A stretch of DNA of 64,000 nucleotides from Anaerolineales bacterium (GTDB lineage Bacteria > Chloroflexota > Anaerolineae > 4572-78 > J111), in the NCBI GenBank assembly GCA_015075405.1, contig JABTUK010000002.1:496001-560000 (forward strand), read 5' to 3'. The notes below the pieces were generated by a model, which did not search any database, was not told the DNA's origin, and saw nothing but the letters and a program-made list of their open reading frames with translations. The position numbers and the translations under genes were made by a program. Shown here piece by piece: positions 43,379 to 51,232 of the stretch (position 1 is its first letter; each line of letters opens with the position of its first letter).

Positions 43379-44106
43379 TGGAATAAATGCGCTCCTTCAT
43401 AAGCGATTCGGGCGATGCCTTGACTGTGGCGGACTTCGCCGGCGATGAAGCCGATGTCGCGCATCACCCGTTCAATATCCAGGGCATCAGTGCGGTACAC
43501 CGCCCGGATGATGCCCCAGCCATCCACTAGTACGAAGCGGGGGTCAAATTTGAGACGATAATCGGCTTGACTATCGGCGGTAATTGTCTCTTTTTCGTAA
43601 TACAGGCCGAAACCACCGCCCGCCACGTAGCGGGTCCGCAGCGGGTCGCCGGCCACAAAATCCCAGGTTACGGGGCTGTCCTCATTCGACTGAAATCGGT
43701 GAGCATACTCGCGCAGCGCGGTTTGGGTATCGCGCTCCGGGTCCAGCGAAATAGTGACCAGGGCAAAGGACAGATCATCCAACTCGGTTTCTTGGTTGAG
43801 CCGTTTGCGCAGCGTTTGCATCTGGCTGGCCGTTTCCTCGCACTTTAGGCCGCAGTGAGTATAGGTGAAACTGTAAAGCGTCACCTTGCCCCGGTAATCC
43901 TCGCTGGTCAACCGTTGCCCCGCCTGGTTGGTAAAAGAAAAGCCGGGGGCCAGGCTGATACGGGGCAAAACTTTGATCGGCTGGAAAATATTGAACGCCA
44001 GCACAGCCACGACCAAAGTGATCGGGAAGAGATACAGCCAGCCGGGTATTTGGGCTGTCCGGCGAGAATGATTAAGCGAGAGCGAGGCTTGGTTGATGGT
44101 GTTCAC
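43366..44106 (-). CDS. Second SCO-family protein, divergent
   Basis: A 246-residue membrane-anchored thioredoxin-fold protein (helix about 24-42). It has CGLKC in SFTYTHCGLKCEE at the SCO cysteine position and SLDPERDT downstream as in SCO1, but the usual conserved His is replaced by a region reading DPRFVLVDGWG. It may be a thiol reductant for Cu-A assembly rather than a copper donor. Start is GTG 44106 with GAGAAG five bases upstream. It is the first gene of the collinear respiratory block. Confidence 0.85.
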   Translation of the reverse strand: MNTINQASLSLNHSRRTAQIPGWLYLFPITLVVAVLAFNIFQPIKVLPRISLAPGFSFTNQAGQRLTSEDYRGKVTLYSFTYTHCGLKCEETASQMQTLRKRLNQETELDDLSFALVTISLDPERDTQTALREYAHRFQSNEDSPVTWDFVAGDPLRTRYVAGGGFGLYYEKETITADSQADYRLKFDPRFVLVDGWGIIRAVYRTDALDIERVMRDIGFIAGEVRHSQGIARIAYEGAHLFQCYP

Positions 44107-44155
44107 TGGTGCTTCTCAAAGTTGACTATTCTACGTAGCTTACTTCCTGGCCCCT

Positions 44156-44195
44156 AAAACCACAGCGACCCGCCGAAGCGGGTCACTGTGGTTTT
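44156..44195 (-). terminator. Strong bidirectional-type hairpin between Rrf2 and oxidase genes
   Basis: An 18-bp stem AAAACCACAGCGACCCGC / GCGGGTCACTGTGGTTTT with one mismatch and the loop CGAA. TTTT runs flank both ends, longer on the plus strand. It separates the Rrf2 pair from the respiratory block, so the block needs its own promoter in 44107-44155. Confidence 0.85.
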
Positions 44196-44234
44196 ATTTT
44201 TAGCTTATTGTTGGCCCGATTTCCGGGCCAGTCA

Positions 44235-44651
44235 TCAAATTGGCGTTGGAGGCCGGATCAGGTCACTCAATTTGATTGACTCAAGGTATTGGTCAAAAAC
44301 ATTTTGCAGGCCAAACCATATGGAATGGGCCTGACATTGAGCTGAAAACTTGCAGTGGGCCGGCTCATGGGAACAGATATTGAGGTTGACCTTACCTTCC
44401 AGGGCTTGAACGATTTCCAGCATCGAGATTTTCTCGGCCGGGCGAGCTAAAGCGATCCCGCCTTCGGTGCCGCGATAAGTTTGTAGAAGTTCTACCTGGG
44501 CCAGCCTGTTTACAATTTTGATGAGATAACTTTCAGGAATGGCCTGGCGTTGAGCCACGTCGCTGGTTTGTAGACGCGAGCCGGGCGGAAAACTGGCCAG
44601 GTCCAACAAGGCGAGGACTCCATATTCTGTCTGGCGGCTGATTTGTAGCAT
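44235..44651 (-). CDS. Rrf2-family Fe-S-type regulator (second of two)
   Basis: A 138-residue winged-helix regulator. The HTH lies at about 25-60 (SDVAQRQAIPESYLIKIVNR). Three Cys (93, 100, 106) form the cluster-binding loop NICSHEPAHCKFSAQC, as in IscR/NsrR-type sensors of iron-sulfur status, NO or oxygen. It follows its paralogue by 22 nt. The oxidase genes lie beyond a terminator downstream, so control of respiration is plausible but inferred. Confidence 0.9.
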   Translation of the reverse strand: MLQISRQTEYGVLALLDLASFPPGSRLQTSDVAQRQAIPESYLIKIVNRLAQVELLQTYRGTEGGIALARPAEKISMLEIVQALEGKVNLNICSHEPAHCKFSAQCQAHSIWFGLQNVFDQYLESIKLSDLIRPPTPI

Positions 44652-44673
44652 AAGTTAGCTCACTTCGAGTGCT

Positions 44674-45135
44674 TTAGAATAGAGTTATTTGAGTCTTCGA
44701 CGCGCCTGGCCGACGTTCCAGTTCACGTTTTTCAGCTACCAGCTTATCCAGGGTAGCTGCCTGCAATTGTTGAATAAGGTTTGTTTGCAACTGGCCTAAA
44801 AAGCCGTGAACCGGGCAGATCTGGTCACGAGGACATTCCTTGGGACGCACCAGGCAGATATTCAGGCAAATCGGCCCTTCAATCGCTTCCAGGATATGGA
44901 CCAGGTTAATCGTTTCCGTCGGTTGGGCCAGTATCAAGCCGCCGGTAGGGCCAGAATAGGCCCGAACCAATCCCACCCGCACCAGGTCCACCACAATTTT
45001 GCGCAAAAATGCCAGCGGAATACCGGCTTTCTGAGCCACCTGAGTAGCCGGCGTGCGTTGCCCGCTCTCGGCTTTATCGCCCAGTTCTAACATAATACGC
45101 ACGGCATAGTCTGCCCGTCGGGTAAGTGGAAACAT
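44674..45135 (-). CDS. Rrf2-family Fe-S-type regulator (first of two)
   Basis: A 153-residue Rrf2 protein. HTH at about 28-60 (TQVAQKAGIPLAFLRKIVVD), wing GPTGGLILA, and Cys 90, 94, 101 and 107 in ICLNICLVRPKECPRDQIC, one more than its neighbour. AAGG precedes ATG 45135. It probably senses redox or NO through a cluster. Its promoter region carries two CRP/FNR-like boxes. Confidence 0.9.
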   Translation of the reverse strand: MFPLTRRADYAVRIMLELGDKAESGQRTPATQVAQKAGIPLAFLRKIVVDLVRVGLVRAYSGPTGGLILAQPTETINLVHILEAIEGPICLNICLVRPKECPRDQICPVHGFLGQLQTNLIQQLQAATLDKLVAEKRELERRPGASKTQITLF

Positions 45136-45208
45136 GAAACCTTTACTTAATTGATATTGTAGACCAACTTAGTCAAAAATACTTTAAATGAATTTGTCTT
45201 CTCTAAAT

Positions 45209-45247
45209 AGTGATAAATGTCACTAATGAGTAGTGACATTTATCACA
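45209..45247. promoter_or_regulatory. Double CRP/FNR-type box in a perfect 16-bp inverted repeat
   Basis: GTGATAAATGTCACTA (45210-45225) and TAGTGACATTTATCAC (45231-45246) are exact inverted copies with a 5-nt loop. Each arm is itself a GTGA-N6-TCAC palindrome (45209-45224 and 45232-45247), the spacing of CRP/FNR-family sites; centres are 23 bp apart. The sites lie about 75-110 bp upstream of the first Rrf2 gene. Confidence 0.7.
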
Positions 45248-45343
45248 AATTGTTGGGTGTCCTATTTAGCCAATGTTGTCTCTGGAGAATCTACTCTGGG
45301 GGTAAAAATGTGGAGATGGCGGCCGCTTTGTGGCGCGAATATT

Positions 45344-45590
45344 TCAGCCTGCTTTAGCCAGGGTAAAGTAAAAGAGGCTGCCCTGTCCAGGCTCGCTCTC
45401 AACCCCTACCTGTCCGCCCCTTTTCTTGATAATTCGTCGGGAGATGGTTGACCTCATGGCGCCACTCCACATCAGCTTCGCTGCGCCGGTGCGCCTCCCG
45501 ATTCAAGATTTGACCATACCCCAAAATGGTATTGAGAGGTGTTCTTAACTCGTGACATCGTTGCGGCAAGCTGGCGGTTTTCTTCTATTT
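45344..45590 (-). pseudogene. Histidine kinase remnant, internally deleted and frameshifted
   Basis: On the minus strand LAATMS runs into [20 protein letters not shown] after a single-base frameshift, the H-box region of a kinase. About 35 codons later, in another frame, ISRRIIKKRGGQVGVE then SEPGQGSLFYFTLAKAG ends at 45344, the G2-box end of an ATPase domain. The kinase core between them is missing. Confidence 0.8.
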
Positions 45591-45884
45591 CGTGGGGCAA
45601 CGCGGCGCTGATCTCTTTGTTAACCAGGCTGTCGCAGATCTCACGCAGGGTTTCAAGGTCGGGCACGGTGTGGGGATGAGCCTGGTGGAGAACATCGAGC
45701 CAGCGTTTGCCGTAGGAGGCATGGATGGTCTCGTCGGCCAGTCAAAATCCATATCGTGCTGGCTCATCTTGTCCTGGCACGAAGCAAAGGCCTGGGCGCG
45801 TTTGGGCTTTTTGCCGATGTTCTTGGTTTCAAAATAGCGCAGCATACCCAGGCGCACCGCCAAGGACATTGCGGCACCGCCCAT
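45590..45884 (-). pseudogene. Ferritin-like protein remnant with a frameshift
   Basis: The first frame reads MSLAVRLGMLRYFETKNIGK and continues to QHDMDFDW, then breaks. The other frame continues with LADETIHASYGKRWLDVLHQ and PDLETLREICDSLV. Joined, the piece has a DExxH element of the ferritin-like/DUF455 type. The 3' end runs into the kinase remnant. The family name is tentative; the broken state is clear. Confidence 0.6.
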
Positions 45885-46091
45885 CCTGACTACTTCCCGT
45901 TTTTACGCAATGGGACCGACTGGGTCAACTTACACACCCTGGTTATGGTCAGAGCCGAGCGTCGCTTGCCTGACAAAACTTCAGTTGAATACCGTTACTA
46001 CCTTTCCAGCTTAACCAGCGGGGCCAAACGACATTTGGGAAGGCTGGCTGGAGTGAGCGATATCTATCTCCTTAAAGTTTTATTCGGTTGA
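45885..46091 (+). pseudogene. ISAs1-family transposase C-terminal fragment
   Basis: The plus-strand frame reads DWVNLHTLVMVRAERRLPDK and EYRYYLSSLTSGAKR, a typical ISAs1 block (after the last catalytic region), then loses similarity and stops at 46091. No terminal repeats or upstream catalytic Asp/Glu blocks remain. Confidence 0.7.
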
Positions 46092-46126
46092 GTATGCGAT
46101 TGCCCTACCCGCCCTACTTGAGCGCG

Positions 46127-46155
46127 TTGACACCCTTGCCTGCTCATGTTATACT
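46127..46155 (+). promoter_or_regulatory. Sigma-70 promoter of proS
   Basis: TTGACA (46127-46132), a 17-nt spacer, and TATACT (46150-46155) with the TG extension (TGT before the -10). The leader to the ATG is about 58 nt and has no T-box features. Confidence 0.85.
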
Positions 46156-46219
46156 TGACCGCACCTAAACCCTATTCTGCCGACCCAATCAGGGCGGCAT
46201 TTTTGTTAAGAGGTCCACC

Positions 46220-47938
46220 ATGCGCTATTCCCAACTCTTCGGACGCACCTTGCGCGAAGATCCTACCGAAGCCGAAATTATCAGCCACCGTTTATTGCAG
46301 CGGGCCGGTTTTATCAAACCCCTGGCTTCGGGCATCTACACCCAAATGCCATTGGGCTGGCGGGTGTGCCAAAAGATCATGGCTATTTTTCGCCAGGAAA
46401 TGAATGCCCTGGGCTGCCAGGAGCTGTCTATGCCGGTGCTCAACCCGGCCGAACTGTGGCAGCAAACAGGGCGCTGGGACAGCGTCGGCCCAGCCCTGGT
46501 AAAATTGAAAGACCGCAACCAGCGGGATTTAGCCCTGGCCATGACCCACGAAGAAACGCTGTCGGATATTCTCCGCACCGAACTGGAATCCTACAAGCAG
46601 CTACCCATCTTGGCCTACCACATTCAAACCAAAATCCGCGACGAGCCGCGCCCGCGCGGTGGTCTGATTCGAGTGCGCGAATTTTTGATGAAAGATGCTT
46701 ATTCAGTGCATGCGAATCAGGCTGATATTGACCGCTTTTACCCCGATATGGTCCAGGCCTATCGCAATATTTACGCCACCTGCGACCTGGAGATTGTCGA
46801 GGTGGAGGCCGACGCCGGCATGATGGGCGGCAGCGACTCCCACGAATTTATGGTTTTGAGCGACAGCGGCGAAGATACTATTTTCCTCAGCAGCGATGGC
46901 CTTTACGCCGCCAACGCCGAGCGAGCCGTGTTCGATAAAGGGACGCCTCTCCAGGAAACTCCGGGCGAAATTCAAGAGGTTTACACCCCCGACTGCAAAA
47001 CCATCGCCCAGGTGGCCGATTATCTGGGCGTCCCGCAGACGCGCACGGTCAAGGCCGTTTTTTACCTGGCCGAAAATGAGACCAAAGATTTTATCTTTGT
47101 GGTCATTCGGGGCGACCTGCCGGTGAACGAGGTCAAACTGGGCAATGCCCTGAGTGGGCTAAAGTTCCGCCCGGCCACCGAAGAAGAAATCGAAGCGGCG
47201 GGGGCCGTGCCCGGTTATGCCACGCCGATTGGTTTAAAGAAAGATTTGGGCGGCGGGCGCAAGCTCATCGTCGTGGCCGACGACTCGGCGGTCAATTTCC
47301 CCAACCTGGTCAGCGGGGCCAACAAGCCGGAGTACCACTTTACCAACACCAATGCCGGACGTGATTACCAGCCGGACATCGTGGCCGATATTGCCCTGGC
47401 CCGCGACGGCGACAAATGCGTAGGCAGTGAGGCGACTTTGCAACTGCGGCGCGGCATCGAGGTGGGTCACTGCTTTAAGCTGGGCCAGCGTTACAGCAAG
47501 CCCATGGGCGTGACCTTTTTGGACGAAAACGGCAAAGCGCAAATCCCCATTATGGGCAGCTACGGCATCGGCGTAGGCCGGCTGATGGCCGCCATTGTCG
47601 AGCAGCATCACGATGAAAAAGGCATTATCTGGCCCGAATCGGTCGCCCCGTTTGATGTCCACCTGGTTTCGCTGGCGAAAAGCCGGGAAGATGAAACCGG
47701 CCAGCAGGCCGAAGCCATTTATCAAACCCTGCTCGCCGCCGGCATCGAGGTGCTGTACGACGACCGCAAAGAAAGCCCCGGCGTCAAATTTGCCGACGCC
47801 GATTTGATTGGCATCCCCTGGCGGGTCACGGTTAGCAGCCGCAGCCTGCAAAACGGCGGCGTCGAGGTCAAGCGCCGCAGCGAGACCAAAGCTGAGGTTG
47901 TGCCGCTGGATGGGTTTGTGGAGTATATGGAGTTATGA
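46220..47938 (+). CDS. proS: Prolyl-tRNA synthetase, bacterial type
   Basis: A 572-residue class II synthetase charging tRNA-Pro. Motif 1 (about 35-70, SGIYTQMPLGWRV), motif 2 (QTKIRDEPRPRGGLIRVREF, about 137-156), an editing INS domain between motifs 2 and 3 (about 225-400), motif 3 (MGSYGIGVGRLMAAI, about 440), and the anticodon domain to the end. Full length with no odd features. AGAGG precedes ATG 46220. Confidence 0.97.
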   Translation: MRYSQLFGRTLREDPTEAEIISHRLLQRAGFIKPLASGIYTQMPLGWRVCQKIMAIFRQEMNALGCQELSMPVLNPAELWQQTGRWDSVGPALVKLKDRNQRDLALAMTHEETLSDILRTELESYKQLPILAYHIQTKIRDEPRPRGGLIRVREFLMKDAYSVHANQADIDRFYPDMVQAYRNIYATCDLEIVEVEADAGMMGGSDSHEFMVLSDSGEDTIFLSSDGLYAANAERAVFDKGTPLQETPGEIQEVYTPDCKTIAQVADYLGVPQTRTVKAVFYLAENETKDFIFVVIRGDLPVNEVKLGNALSGLKFRPATEEEIEAAGAVPGYATPIGLKKDLGGGRKLIVVADDSAVNFPNLVSGANKPEYHFTNTNAGRDYQPDIVADIALARDGDKCVGSEATLQLRRGIEVGHCFKLGQRYSKPMGVTFLDENGKAQIPIMGSYGIGVGRLMAAIVEQHHDEKGIIWPESVAPFDVHLVSLAKSREDETGQQAEAIYQTLLAAGIEVLYDDRKESPGVKFADADLIGIPWRVTVSSRSLQNGGVEVKRRSETKAEVVPLDGFVEYMEL

Positions 47939-47960
47939 GTGGCCCAGAGGTATAATATCT

Positions 47961-48167
47961 ATGGGCAATCGGGCTATTCGCAAATCAATTCAAAGTCTGC
48001 GCCAGAGAATTATCGAACATCTCGAAAAAGTTGAGCGCGAGCGGGTCAAGCCCGAACCTGATCTGGGTTTGATTAACCATTGGCAAAGTGAAATAGAAGC
48101 CTTTACGACTCGTTTGCGCCGCCTGGAGGATCGTTTGGCGCAGCGACAGCGACGTGGGAGGTCCTAA
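47961..48167 (+). CDS. Small basic coiled-coil protein, unknown function
   Basis: A 68-residue, Arg-rich protein predicted to be two helices (about 3-28 and 38-65) with heptad spacing. I do not recognise a family. TATAAT lies 4 nt before the ATG and GAGG ten bases before, so either a very short leader or read-through from proS (23 nt away) is possible. Its stop is directly followed by the ATG of the next gene, so the two are coupled. Charge and size would fit nucleic-acid binding or one half of a toxin-antitoxin pair, but nothing proves it. Confidence 0.6.
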   Translation: MGNRAIRKSIQSLRQRIIEHLEKVERERVKPEPDLGLINHWQSEIEAFTTRLRRLEDRLAQRQRRGRS

Positions 48168-48446
48168 ATGACGGTTCAAATCGGAGATGAACTAAATCTG
48201 GCTTTAACTACGGTTGGATTTACTGAAAAAGTAAGTTTATTGACTATGCATTTATCTGAAATTGAGGAAGAAGCAGGTAATGTCCTCGATTTGTTAACCG
48301 CACTTCGCGCTCATACCTATCGAGGCGACGCCGCTGCTGGAGAGGAAGCCCTGGCCGAGTTGACCATTGCCTTGGAACATTTGGGACATCATCTAAGCGA
48401 GGTTCTGCCTGACTTGCAAAAGCAGTTAAATATCGAACCTGAGTGA
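48168..48446 (+). CDS. Small acidic helical protein, unknown function
   Basis: A 92-residue acidic protein, nearly all helix, starting at the base after the previous stop with GGAGGT six bases upstream. It is the opposite charge of the basic protein before it, so the two could form a complex. No known family is recognised. The pair lies 160 nt upstream of the MNT-HEPN/dynamin genes and may or may not belong to that module. Confidence 0.6.
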   Translation: MTVQIGDELNLALTTVGFTEKVSLLTMHLSEIEEEAGNVLDLLTALRAHTYRGDAAAGEEALAELTIALEHLGHHLSEVLPDLQKQLNIEPE

Positions 48447-48469
48447 TAAAATGTAGTAGCTGATAAAAA

Positions 48470-48625
48470 ATGAATATCTTCAGTGTCTTGGCGCTTCGTG
48501 ATGAAAAATATCATAACAGAATGTTAGCCTGGTTGTTAGACCCACAAGAAAGTCACAACTTCGAGTGGATGCTGGAATTTACCCCAATCCTTGAGGAGCA
48601 AATAGTTGGCAACAACAACAATTGA
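48470..48625 (+). pseudogene. Truncated PD-(D/E)XK-family nuclease N-terminus
   Basis: A 51-codon frame reading NIFSVLALRDEKYHNRMLAW and LLDPQESHNFEW. The pattern of a short helix, then HxxMLAWLLDP, is the usual opening of PDDEXK_4-type nuclease proteins. The frame ends after 51 residues, before any catalytic residues. Its last 20 bases overlap the TTG start of the next gene. It is probably the stub of a gene cut by arrival of the MNT-HEPN gene. Confidence 0.55.
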
Positions 48626-49412
48626 AGGATTACCGCCAACCGAACAACTGTCGGAGACAGAACTGCGCCGCCAGCAGGCCCTTCAGGCCGCCGAAACCTG
48701 CATTGCCCTGCTTAAGAATCGCTTTAGGGCGCGGCAGGTTATTCTATTTGGCTCTTTGGCCGGTCAGGGAGTCTGGCACAGTCAATCCGATATTGATTTA
48801 GCCGTGGAAGGGCTGGACCCCGCCGACTTTTTCAAAGCCTATGCAGCCTGTTCTAACCTGCTGCCGGACGGTTTGGAGTTGGATTTGGCGCCGCTCGAAA
48901 GCGCCTCTCCAGAATTGCGGGCGCGTATTTTGGGGGAGGTAGAGATGCCTGACGATCCTGTTTTGGCTTTAAAGTCGGTTGTGGAAGATGAGCTAACCGC
49001 GCTGGATCGAGTGGCGCAGGAGATGGCAGAAACACTCGCTGCTTGCGCCCAACCGCCTAATCGAATTGAACTACGGGCAATCGCTACGATGCTGCATGAG
49101 TTTTACAATGGCGTCGAGCGCATTTTTGAACGCATTGTCGTGAGCCTGGGCGAAGGTCTCCCTAGAGGCAGTTATGGGCATATTGATCTATTGGGGCAAA
49201 TGGCTACGGCTCAAAACAATTCCCGCCTTGCCGTGATTGATGAACCGCTGCGCGCTCGTTTGGAGGAGTATCTAAAATTTCGCCATTTTTTTCGGCATGC
49301 CTACAGCTACACTTTAGAATGGAACCGCTTGCGTTGGCTGGCCGAGCAGTTAGGCGCAACACTGCAACTGCTGCGCGAGCAATTACAAACATTTTTTGAA
49401 ACCTTAAAATAA
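48606..49412 (+). CDS. MNT nucleotidyltransferase - HEPN fusion protein
   Basis: A 268-residue fusion of the two halves of a MntA-HepT-type toxin-antitoxin. Residues 30-105 are a minimal nucleotidyltransferase with GS (49-50) and DID (Asp62, Asp64) in FGSLAGQGVWHSQSDIDLAV and a third acidic site in LELDLAPLE. Residues 125-265 are a HEPN helical domain with the RNase motif R226-x4-H231-x-Y233 in KFRHFFRHAY. In the two-gene form the transferase AMPylates the HEPN tyrosine; here both are in one chain. Start is TTG 48606, supported by GAGGAG seven bases upstream. Its TAA overlaps the dynamin ATG by one base. Confidence 0.88.
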   Translation: MATTTIEGLPPTEQLSETELRRQQALQAAETCIALLKNRFRARQVILFGSLAGQGVWHSQSDIDLAVEGLDPADFFKAYAACSNLLPDGLELDLAPLESASPELRARILGEVEMPDDPVLALKSVVEDELTALDRVAQEMAETLAACAQPPNRIELRAIATMLHEFYNGVERIFERIVVSLGEGLPRGSYGHIDLLGQMATAQNNSRLAVIDEPLRARLEEYLKFRHFFRHAYSYTLEWNRLRWLAEQLGATLQLLREQLQTFFETLK

Positions 49413-51151
49413 TGCTCAAATCAATCCTGACCGATCAACAAGAAGAACTGCTCAAGGAAGAGCGCCAATGGCTGGCCGATTTACAGGTCATTCTGGCTCG
49501 CCTGGGCGCGTCATCCGAAGACCAAACCACCCTCAGCCGCTCGATCCAGCAGTTGGATGAGTTGTTCCTGCTAGTGATTGTCGGTGAGTTCAACGCCGGC
49601 AAGAGCGCCTTTATCAACGCGCTGCTGGGGCAAAACATTTTGAAGGAGGGAGTCACACCGACCACCTCGCAAATTAACGTCTTGAAACATGGCGAGACCA
49701 GCCGGCGGCAGGTGCAGGAGGCCCACCTGCACATCCTGACCGAGCCGGTAGACATTCTGCGCCATATCAACATTGTGGACACCCCCGGCACCAACGCCAT
49801 TATCCAGGAGCATCAAACCATCACCGAGGAGTTTGTGCCCCGCGCCGATTTGGTGCTGTTTATCACCTCCGCCGACCGCCCCTTTACCGAGAGCGAGCGC
49901 ACCTTTATGAGCCAGATCAAAGCCTGGGGCAAAAAAGTGGTCATTGTCATCAATAAAATTGACATCCTGGAAACCGAAGAAGATTTGAATCAGGTGGTCA
50001 ATTTTGTGCGCGACAACGGGGCCGCGTTGCTGGGCGTTGGCGCAACCCCCGATATTTTTCCGGTCAGCGCCAAGCGGGCCTTGCGGGCCAAACATGGCGA
50101 TCCGGCGCAGTGGACCGACAGCCGCTTTGAGCCGCTGGAACGGTACATCCACGACACCCTCGATGAAACCAGCCGGCTGCGCTTGAAATTTCTCAATCCA
50201 CTGGGTGTGGGCGACCGGCTGGTGCAGCAATATATCGAGATTTCCAACAACCGTTTGGCCCTGCTGACCGATGATGTGGAAACGCTGGCCAACCTGGAAC
50301 GGCAGCTAGAGCTATATCGCCAGGATATGCAGCGTGACTTTAAATATCGCCTGGCCGACATTGAAAATATTCTGTACGAGATGGAGAAGCGGGGCAACGC
50401 CTATTTTGACGACACCCTGCGTCTGGCCCGTATTTTTGACCTGCTCAACAAAGAGCGTATCCAGCGCGGCTTTGAAGAACAGGTGGTGGCCGACGCCCCC
50501 CAGGCCATCGAGCGGAAAGTGATCGAACTGATTGATTGGCTGGTCAACGCCGATTTGAACCAATGGCAGGGAGTGATGAACTACCTGGAACAGCGCAAAC
50601 GCGAATACGAAGACCGGCTGATTGGCGATGTCGGCGGCGCGTTTCGTTATGACCGCGACCATCTGATTGACTCGGTCGGCAAATCGGCCCAACGGGTAGT
50701 GGAAACATATAATAAATCGGTCGAAGCGGAAAAGCTGGCCGAAAGCGCTCAACTGGCCGTAGCCGGGACCGCTTTGGCTGAACTGGGCGCGGTGGGCCTG
50801 GGCGCCATTATTATTTCTTTAGCCACCACCGCCGCTGCCGATGTGACCGGCATTTTGGCCGCCAGTGTGATGGCTGCGCTGGGCTTGTTTGTCATCCCGG
50901 CCCGGCGGCAATCGGCTAAAAAAGAGATGGCCGAGCGCCTGGCCGCCCTGCGCCAGCAGTTGGTCAGCGCCCTGACCAGCCAGGCCGAAAAAGAACTCAA
51001 CCGCAGTTTGCAGCGCATCAACGATGCCGTGGCCCCCTACACCCGCTTTGTGCGGGCCGAACAGGAGAAGGGCCAACAAACTCAGACCGAATTGAAGCAG
51101 GCGCAGCAGACGCAGGGCCGGCTGCGGGCCGAGATCGAAGCGATATTGTAA
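49412..51151 (+). CDS. Bacterial dynamin-like GTPase
   Basis: A 579-residue large GTPase. G1 GEFNAGKS (58-65), G2 Thr in GVTPTTSQIN, G3 DTPG (Asp123) and G4 NKID (181-184) are complete. Long helical stalk regions follow (about 270-445). A hydrophobic paddle or hairpin (about 450-495, GAIIISLATTAAADVTGILA) would insert in membrane, then a final coiled coil rich in Gln. It should bind and remodel membrane on GTP hydrolysis. Translationally coupled to the MNT-HEPN gene (TAATG). In other bacteria such proteins repair membranes or act in phage defence; here the coupling to a HEPN toxin suggests the latter, by inference. Confidence 0.93.
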   Translation: MLKSILTDQQEELLKEERQWLADLQVILARLGASSEDQTTLSRSIQQLDELFLLVIVGEFNAGKSAFINALLGQNILKEGVTPTTSQINVLKHGETSRRQVQEAHLHILTEPVDILRHINIVDTPGTNAIIQEHQTITEEFVPRADLVLFITSADRPFTESERTFMSQIKAWGKKVVIVINKIDILETEEDLNQVVNFVRDNGAALLGVGATPDIFPVSAKRALRAKHGDPAQWTDSRFEPLERYIHDTLDETSRLRLKFLNPLGVGDRLVQQYIEISNNRLALLTDDVETLANLERQLELYRQDMQRDFKYRLADIENILYEMEKRGNAYFDDTLRLARIFDLLNKERIQRGFEEQVVADAPQAIERKVIELIDWLVNADLNQWQGVMNYLEQRKREYEDRLIGDVGGAFRYDRDHLIDSVGKSAQRVVETYNKSVEAEKLAESAQLAVAGTALAELGAVGLGAIIISLATTAAADVTGILAASVMAALGLFVIPARRQSAKKEMAERLAALRQQLVSALTSQAEKELNRSLQRINDAVAPYTRFVRAEQEKGQQTQTELKQAQQTQGRLRAEIEAIL

Positions 51152-51152
51152 A

Positions 51153-51227
51153 ATAAGGAGTAAGGAGTAGGAAGTAAGGAGTAAGGGACAATCCCCTTTC
51201 TTATTTCTCATTTCTTATTTCTAATCT
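51153..51227. repeat. Tandem AAGGAGT repeat with pyrimidine-rich counter-arm
   Basis: AATAAGGAGTAAGGAGTAGG and further 7-mer units on the left; CTTTCTTATTTCTCATTTCT on the right. It fills the space between the dynamin and kinase genes and ends five bases before the kinase ATG. Confidence 0.6.
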
Positions 51228-51232
51228 TTAAA

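Noticed and set aside
46156..46219. T-box leader before proS
   Set aside because: The leader is about 58 nt, too short for a specifier loop and antiterminator, and lacks the conserved T-box sequence.
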